Source: Bradyrhizobium sp. AUGA SZCCT0283
GTDB taxonomy: Bacteria > Pseudomonadota > Alphaproteobacteria > Rhizobiales > Xanthobacteraceae
Length of the DNA stretch: 64,000 nt
NCBI RefSeq assembly: GCF_018130385.1
Contig: NZ_JAFCLU010000009.1
Span: 62,001-126,000 of the forward strand
Direction of reading: 5' to 3'
Both the position numbers and the translations under genes were made by a program. Positions 58,903 through 64,000 of the stretch are shown here, in pieces; within the stretch, counting starts at the first letter, position 1, and every line of letters starts with the position of its first letter. The notes under the pieces are model-generated. The model was not told where the DNA came from and did not search any database. It saw nothing but the letters and a program-made list of their open reading frames with translations.

Positions 58903-59831
58903 CAGATCACCCGCCTTGCATCGAGCGCGTCGCGCATCCCGTCGCCGATGAAGTTGATGGCGACCACCGCAACGAAGATCGCGCCACCCGGAAACAACGC
59001 CCAGTGGGCGGCGATGTCGAGAAAGTCCTTGGCGTCGTACAGCAGCCGGCCCCAGGTCGGAACGTCGGGCGGGAAGCCCAGGCCGAGAAAGGACAAGGTC
59101 GATTCCGCGATGATGGCGGCGGCGACGTCGATGGTGCCCGCGATGATCACCGGTCCCAGCGCATTGGGCAGGATGTGGCGCACCACCTGCCGCAGCGGAC
59201 TGGCGCCGAGCGCGCGGGCGGCTTCGACAAAATCCTTTTCGCGCAGCGACAGGAACTGCGCGCGCACCAGGCGGGCAACCGGCATCCAGCGCAGGCCGCC
59301 GATGACCAGCACGATGAGAATGAAGATGCCGCCCTCGGGGCCGAAGGCGGCCTTCAGCCCGTCGCGGAACAGATAGATGAGGAGCAGCAGCAGCGGCAGT
59401 TGCGGCAGCGAGAGGAACAGGTCGGTGAGCCACATCAGCGCATGCCCGAGCGCGCCGCGCGACATGCCGGCGAGCGCGCCGATCACCGTGCCGACGATGA
59501 CAGCGACCGCCATCGCGGCGAGGCCGACCGCGAGCGAGATGCGTCCGCCGTAGATCATGCGGGCGAGAATATCCTGTCCGAGATCGTCGGTGCCGAAGGG
59601 ATGGGCGAGCGAGGGGCCTTCGAGGCGGGCGTTGAAATCGATGTCGTTGATGCTGACGCGCCAGACGAAGGGACCGAACACCACCGCCGCGATCAGGACA
59701 ATCAGCAGGACTGCGCTGACCACGGCGAGCTTGTGGCGGCGATAGCGCCGCCAGGTCTCGCGCCAGGGCGACCAGGCCGGCCGCCGCTCAGCGGAGGGAG
59801 ATGCGAGGGTCAAGCCAGCCATAAAGGACAT
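58902..59831 (-). CDS. dppC: Oligopeptide/dipeptide ABC transporter permease
   Basis: A 309-residue permease of the OppC/DppC type. An N-terminal helix (KLAVVSAVLLIVLIAAVVFG) is followed by the HPFGTDDLGQDILARMIYGG loop and the EAA motif EAARALGASPLRQVVRHILP. About six membrane helices are present. Its start overlaps the end of dppB by 44 bases; an ATG at 59822 is an alternative start. Confidence 0.93.
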   Translation of the reverse strand: MSFMAGLTLASPSAERRPAWSPWRETWRRYRRHKLAVVSAVLLIVLIAAVVFGPFVWRVSINDIDFNARLEGPSLAHPFGTDDLGQDILARMIYGGRISLAVGLAAMAVAVIVGTVIGALAGMSRGALGHALMWLTDLFLSLPQLPLLLLLIYLFRDGLKAAFGPEGGIFILIVLVIGGLRWMPVARLVRAQFLSLREKDFVEAARALGASPLRQVVRHILPNALGPVIIAGTIDVAAAIIAESTLSFLGLGFPPDVPTWGRLLYDAKDFLDIAAHWALFPGGAIFVAVVAINFIGDGMRDALDARRVI

Positions 59832-60747
59832 CCGCGATCAGGTTGAAGAGCACGACGAGACAGGCGAAGACGAAAGTCACGGCCATCACGACCGGCGTGT
59901 CGTTGGAGAGAATGGAGGAGATCAGGAGCGAGCCGATGCCCGGAATGCGAAAAATCTGCTCGGTGACGATGGCGCCGCCGAACACCGCGGGCATCTGCAG
60001 CGCCACCAGCGTGACGACCGGGATCATGGCGTTGCGCATCGCGTGCTTGACGATCACCCTGGCCTGCCCGAGGCCCTTGGCGCGGGCGGTGGTGACGTAG
60101 TCGAGGCGGATCACGTCCAGCATGGCCGAGCGCACGAAGCGCGTCATGGAGGCGGCCTGAAACAGCCCGAGCACCATCACCGGCATGATCGCCTGCCGAA
60201 CCTGTTCGATCACCCAGCGGAAGCCGGTCGCCTTGATGTCGGAGGTGTAGACGAAAGGCAGCCAGTCCAGCGTGATTGAAAACAGCAGGATGAACAGCAG
60301 GCCGGTGAAGAAGGTCGGCAGCGAAAAGCCGATAAAGGCGAGCGTGTTGGCGATCTGGTCGAAGATCGAGTAGGGCTTCGTCGCGGCATAGACCCCGACC
60401 GGTATCGCGATCGTGAGTGCCAGCAGTTGCGCCGAGCCGATCACATAGAGCGTCGTCGGCAGGCGCTGCAGGATCAGCGTGTCGACGTTCATCCGGCTGA
60501 CGAAGGAAAAGCCCCAGTCGCCCTGCAGCATGGCCGAAAGCCAGTGCAGGTAGCGGAGGTAGATCGGATCGTCGAGGCCAAACTTGGCCCGAAGCGCCGC
60601 CGCTACTTCGGGCGGCACGTTGGGATTGGTCGCGAGTTCACTGAACGGATCGCCGGGCGCCAGCGCCAGCACGATGAACAGCACGAGCGAGATCCCGAGC
60701 AGGCTCGGGACCGCGATCAGGAGGCGACGCAGAACATACTGCCGCAT
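59788..60747 (-). CDS. dppB: Oligopeptide/dipeptide ABC transporter permease
   Basis: A 319-residue permease of the OppB/DppB type, starting MRQYVLRRLLIAVPSLLGIS. It has the periplasmic loop after helix 1 (LAPGDPFSELATNPNVPPEV), the EAA-loop region TARAKGLGQARVIVKHAMRN, and six helices. I use ATG 60747 rather than the longer open frame, which runs into the dppA gene end. It forms the membrane channel with DppC. Confidence 0.93.
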   Translation of the reverse strand: MRQYVLRRLLIAVPSLLGISLVLFIVLALAPGDPFSELATNPNVPPEVAAALRAKFGLDDPIYLRYLHWLSAMLQGDWGFSFVSRMNVDTLILQRLPTTLYVIGSAQLLALTIAIPVGVYAATKPYSIFDQIANTLAFIGFSLPTFFTGLLFILLFSITLDWLPFVYTSDIKATGFRWVIEQVRQAIMPVMVLGLFQAASMTRFVRSAMLDVIRLDYVTTARAKGLGQARVIVKHAMRNAMIPVVTLVALQMPAVFGGAIVTEQIFRIPGIGSLLISSILSNDTPVVMAVTFVFACLVVLFNLIADVLYGWLDPRISLR

Positions 60748-60773
60748 GAGAAACGATCCGCCTATGCCGGCTA

Positions 60774-62564
60774 TCAGGTCTCTCGGTACCAGTCCTGGAT
60801 GTTGTCGGTGTCGTTGGTCCAGCCGCTGAGCACCGGGCGCAGCGAGTTGGTTGCCGCGCCGACCTTCAGGCGGTGCATCACCGGGATGACCACCGTGTCC
60901 TGCCACATGATGTCGTTGGCCTTGATGTAGAACGCGGCCCGCTTGATCGGATCGACTTCAGCCTCGGCCGCGTCGATCGCGGCATCAAACTCCTTGTTGA
61001 CCCAGCGCGGGAAATTCCTGCCCTGCCACTTGTTTTCCTTGGTGGCCACGAAGCGCGAATGAAAGCGCCGCATATGCTGGGCCGGGTCGGGCTGGGTCAT
61101 CGGAATCTGGAACATCTCGATGTCGGCATAGAACTTGGAATAGGTGTCTGGATTGGCGACGTCGGAGGAGAAGAACACCGAGGCGACCACCGATTTCAGC
61201 TCGACGTCGATGCCGGCCTTCTGGCAGGCCTGCTTGACGATCGCCTGGGTCTTCTGGCGCGGGCCGTTGGTCGAGGTCTGGTAGAGGAGCTTCAGCTTCT
61301 TTCCGTCCTTCTCCCGGATGCCGTCGGCCCCGACTTTCCATCCGGCCTCCTCCAGCAGCTGGGTCGCCTTCTCGATTGAGAACTCCCATTTCGTGTTCTT
61401 GGAGACGAATTGGTCCGGGCCGTTGAGGAAGTTGGCCGTGGTGCGTCCGGCGCGACCGTAGATGTGCTTTTGCATGGCATCGCGGTCGACGAGGAGCGCC
61501 AGCGCCTTGCGAACGGCCGGATCGGAGAGCAGGGGATGCTTGGTCTTGATCGAGGAGCGTTCGCCGTCGACCTCGGTGTTGGGATCCGTGAAGTTCAGCG
61601 CAATGAATTCGATATCGCCGCCGGTCGAGTAGACGGTCTTGCCCTTGCCGCCCTTCTCCAGGCGCAGCAAGACGTCGTCTTCCACCTGCATGTTCCAGGC
61701 ATAGTCGTATTCGCCGGTCTGAATCACCGCGCGTGCCGCCGAGACGGCATCGCCGCCGCCCTTGATCTCGATCGTATCGAAATAGGGGCGGTTCGGCATA
61801 TGGTAGTCAGGATTGAGTTCCCCACGCACGACGTCGCCCGGCTTGAACTCGACGAACTTGTAGGGACCGGTGCCGACGGGCTTGAGATTGTTCGGAGCCT
61901 CGCGGGATTTGGCGCCTTTGTAGTCCGCAAACAGATGCTTGGGCAGGATGCAGCCGACCACCGCGACAAAGGCATCGGCCCAGAACGGGGTGGGATTCTT
62001 GAACAGGACGCGGACAGTGAGATCGTCAACCTTTTCGACGGTGATGTCCTGGTAAACACCGATGGTCAGCGCTGAGGTGGCGGGATCGCGGGCGTATTCC
62101 CAGTTGAACACGACGTCGTCGGCGGTGAACGGCTTGCCGTCATGCCATTTGACGCCCGGCTTGAGCTTCCAGGTAACCGACTTGCCGTCGGCAGCGAGAC
62201 CGCCGTTCTGAATCGACGGAATCTCCGCCACCAGAATCGGACAGAGGTTGCCGCTGGAATCCCAGCTTGCGAGCGGCTCATAGAAGAGGCGCGAGCCGTC
62301 CTGGTCCTTGGTGCCGGTGGCAAAATGCGGATTGAGCAGGGTCGGTCCCTGCCACCATAGCAGTTTGAGCGGCCCGCCGCCGCCGCGCTTGGTCGGCTTG
62401 TAAGGAGCGGGACTCTGCGCCATCGCCACACCGCCGATGGCGAGTATCTGCGTGGCCATTGGCGCGGTGAGGCCAAAAGCGATCATGCGTTGCACAAAGG
62501 CGCGGCGATCCATCCGGCCGTCCTTTACCTCATCGATCATGCTTCGCAGTTCAGTGTCCAGCAT
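60774..62564 (-). CDS. dppA: Oligopeptide ABC transporter substrate-binding protein (Tat signal)
   Basis: A 596-residue SBP_bac_5-family binding protein. Residues 10-40 hold a twin-arginine motif DRRAFVQRM and a hydrophobic stretch ending GVAMAQ, so export is by Tat. Family features are GPTLLNPHFATGTKD, SVTWKLKPGVKWHDGKPFT and GTGPYKFVEFKPGD. I choose ATG 62564, preceded by GGGGA; ATG 62576 is also possible. It begins the transporter operon. The ligand is unknown; the neighbouring M20 amidohydrolase suggests an N-acyl amino acid or peptide-like compound. Confidence 0.92.
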   Translation of the reverse strand: MLDTELRSMIDEVKDGRMDRRAFVQRMIAFGLTAPMATQILAIGGVAMAQSPAPYKPTKRGGGGPLKLLWWQGPTLLNPHFATGTKDQDGSRLFYEPLASWDSSGNLCPILVAEIPSIQNGGLAADGKSVTWKLKPGVKWHDGKPFTADDVVFNWEYARDPATSALTIGVYQDITVEKVDDLTVRVLFKNPTPFWADAFVAVVGCILPKHLFADYKGAKSREAPNNLKPVGTGPYKFVEFKPGDVVRGELNPDYHMPNRPYFDTIEIKGGGDAVSAARAVIQTGEYDYAWNMQVEDDVLLRLEKGGKGKTVYSTGGDIEFIALNFTDPNTEVDGERSSIKTKHPLLSDPAVRKALALLVDRDAMQKHIYGRAGRTTANFLNGPDQFVSKNTKWEFSIEKATQLLEEAGWKVGADGIREKDGKKLKLLYQTSTNGPRQKTQAIVKQACQKAGIDVELKSVVASVFFSSDVANPDTYSKFYADIEMFQIPMTQPDPAQHMRRFHSRFVATKENKWQGRNFPRWVNKEFDAAIDAAEAEVDPIKRAAFYIKANDIMWQDTVVIPVMHRLKVGAATNSLRPVLSGWTNDTDNIQDWYRET

Positions 62565-62708
62565 CGTTGTCCCCATCTGGTTCCGGCGTGGTTGCGGCGC
62601 GCCGCCGGGCGGCAGCGTCAGGTGTCCCCCGGTAAGATGGCACACCAAATGCCCCCGAGGTCAACGTCTGTCGACAGACCACCCCCGTGACGGCAAGCCG
62701 CTGTTGAT

Positions 62709-62724
62709 TTTTGCTTGAGCAAAA
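62709..62724. promoter_or_regulatory. Palindrome TTTTGCT-TG-AGCAAAA upstream of dppA
   Basis: A perfect 7-bp inverted repeat with a 2-base spacer in the 282-base gap between the M20 gene and dppA, about 145 bases before the dppA start. It may be an operator for the transporter promoter; its regulator is not in the window. Confidence 0.4.
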
Positions 62725-62846
62725 CGGCGCTGCAGCGCACACCGCTTCAGCAATCCGGCGCCATCCGTGCTCCAAACGCACCCCGGATTGCAAAAAATTT
62801 GTTCGCCGGATCAGCGAGGTCCAGCCTCGTCCGGGCTGATGTCCGG

Positions 62847-64000
62847 TCAGGCCAGCGACATATCCAGGGGCGGCGCAACGCTGTCCGGCAGCGGACTGAC
62901 ATAAGGCGTGCGGGTGGTGCGCTTGTTCAGGTCGGCCTTGGCGGCGGCGATCAGGTCCGGCTCCGTCAGCGCCCGGACGCCGAGCCCCGCCATCGCCTTG
63001 GCCGCCTGCACCATGGCCTTGTGGGCGTGCGGGCTCTTGCCCTGCGCCACCACCTGCCAGGTGTGGAACGGGGTGCCGATCGCTACCGTCGGGGCATGGA
63101 CCTGAACGGTGGGCACGACCCAGCTCACGTCGCCGACGTCGGTCGAGCCGATTTGCGGGTTACGTTTGGCGTCTAAGGGCACGATGAAATCAGCCAGCGG
63201 CCGGTCGGTCGGCTCCATGCCGATCGAGTGATAGACGCTCTCGATATCCTTGTCCGTCAGCGTGGAGCGGATTTTTGCGGCGAAATCCTTGTCGGTCTCG
63301 TCGAAATGCGGGGGACCGAGTTCTTCCATGATGCCGTGCAGAGCCTGCTCGAGCGGCGTGTTCGGCAATATGTTGGAGACGGCGGAAATGATCTTCATCT
63401 CCACTTTTGTTTCGGTCATCAATGCCGCGCCCTGCGCGATCTTGTGGACGCGTTCCACCAGCTCGTTCATGCCAGGCAGGTCGCGGGCGCGGATCGAATA
63501 GCGCACGCGCGCATGGGCCTGCACCACGTTGGGGGCGATGCCGCCGGTGTCGAGCAGGGCATAGTGGACGCGGGCGTCGCTCGGCATGTGCTCGCGCATG
63601 TAGTTGACGCCGACATTCATCAGCTCGACCGCATCGAGCGCGCTGCGGCCAAGATGCGGCGAGGCCGCGGCATGCGAGGTGCGCCCGGTGAAGATGAAAT
63701 CGGCGCGGGTGTTGGCGAGCGAAGGCGTCACCACGACTTCCCAGAAGCTCGACGGGTGCCAGGTGATCGCGATGTCGGCGTCATCGAACGCGCCCGATCG
63801 CACCATGAAGGCCTTCGCCGCGCCGCCTTCTTCCGCGGGGCAGCCGTAATAGCGCACGCGCCCCGGCACCTTGTGTTCGGCGAGCCAGTCCTTCACGGCC
63901 GTGGCTGCAAGTAGCGCGGCCGAACCGAGCAGATTGTGGCCGCAGCCATGGCCGTGGCCGCCGGCCTCCAGCGGGCGAGGTTCGGCCACGCCGGCCTCCT
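62847..64000 (-). CDS. M20-family amidohydrolase (AbgB-like), 5' part cut by window end
   Basis: At least 383 residues of an M20 peptidase/amidohydrolase; the frame is open to the right edge, so the N-terminus is missing. The zinc-site motif HGHGCGHNLLG and the catalytic PAEEGGAAKAF are present, with the dimerisation domain after SHAAASPHLGRSALDAVELM. It resembles aminobenzoyl-glutamate hydrolase subunit B-like enzymes, which cleave N-acyl bonds. It lies upstream of dppABCDF on the same strand, and probably hydrolyses what the transporter brings in. An internal GTG at 63989 is not the true start. Confidence 0.9.
   Translation of the reverse strand, partial: EAGVAEPRPLEAGGHGHGCGHNLLGSAALLAATAVKDWLAEHKVPGRVRYYGCPAEEGGAAKAFMVRSGAFDDADIAITWHPSSFWEVVVTPSLANTRADFIFTGRTSHAAASPHLGRSALDAVELMNVGVNYMREHMPSDARVHYALLDTGGIAPNVVQAHARVRYSIRARDLPGMNELVERVHKIAQGAALMTETKVEMKIISAVSNILPNTPLEQALHGIMEELGPPHFDETDKDFAAKIRSTLTDKDIESVYHSIGMEPTDRPLADFIVPLDAKRNPQIGSTDVGDVSWVVPTVQVHAPTVAIGTPFHTWQVVAQGKSPHAHKAMVQAAKAMAGLGVRALTEPDLIAAAKADLNKRTTRTPYVSPLPDSVAPPLDMSLA

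Overview
The window is high-GC alphaproteobacterial DNA, most likely from Bradyrhizobium or a close relative. This is inferred from gene families and from small hypothetical proteins typical of that group; no search was run. There is no 16S or ribosomal marker here.

Layout. (1) About 0-18.5 kb is a catabolic region built around CoA thioesters: an acyl-CoA synthetase, two crotonase-fold proteins, dehydrogenases, an old-yellow-enzyme homologue, a class III CoA transferase and a three-subunit molybdenum hydroxylase. HxlR and TetR regulators are interspersed, several with clear inverted-repeat operators. The solute-binding protein gene of this region is frameshifted. (2) About 18.5-25.6 kb is a patchwork of short divergent regulator/target pairs (TetR with peroxiredoxin, LysR with AhpD-like protein and alpha/beta hydrolase), an EamA exporter, and decayed VOC, DUF1348 and GNAT genes. 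(3) 25.6-32.4 kb is a thiol/envelope module. A QseBC/PmrAB-type two-component system is divergent from dsbD, dsbA, an L,D-transpeptidase and doxX, with two 6-5-6 direct-repeat boxes. An NrsF-type anti-sigma protein follows. (4) 32.65-33.4 kb is a mobile-element scar: the 3' half of tRNA-Pro(CGG) beside broken integrase, exonuclease and small-gene fragments.

(5) 33.4-54.6 kb is the most interesting part and looks like a porin-cytochrome electron conduit. Leftward genes encode a membrane-tethered ferredoxin-flavoprotein, a Sel1/ankyrin periplasmic protein, a CcmF-CcmH-CcmI haem-lyase set, a PhoPQ-like two-component system and a small secreted protein. Rightward genes encode a cytochrome b with two HX13H pairs, an 18-CXXCH cytochrome, a 1371-residue cytochrome with 43 CXXCH plus one CXXXCH, a large TPR/beta-barrel outer-membrane protein and a 5-aminolevulinate synthase. 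My inference is electron transfer from (or to) the cytoplasm or quinone pool across both membranes, with its own haem supply and haem-ligation genes.

(6) 54.6-56.9 kb is sparse, holding small coiled-coil and single-helix proteins plus a Sel1 remnant. (7) 56.9-64 kb is an oligopeptide ABC transporter (dppABCDF-like) with an M20 amidohydrolase, cut by the window end.

Five or more genes carry indels, so either this is a region of real decay or the assembly has indel errors. Read-level checking would decide which.
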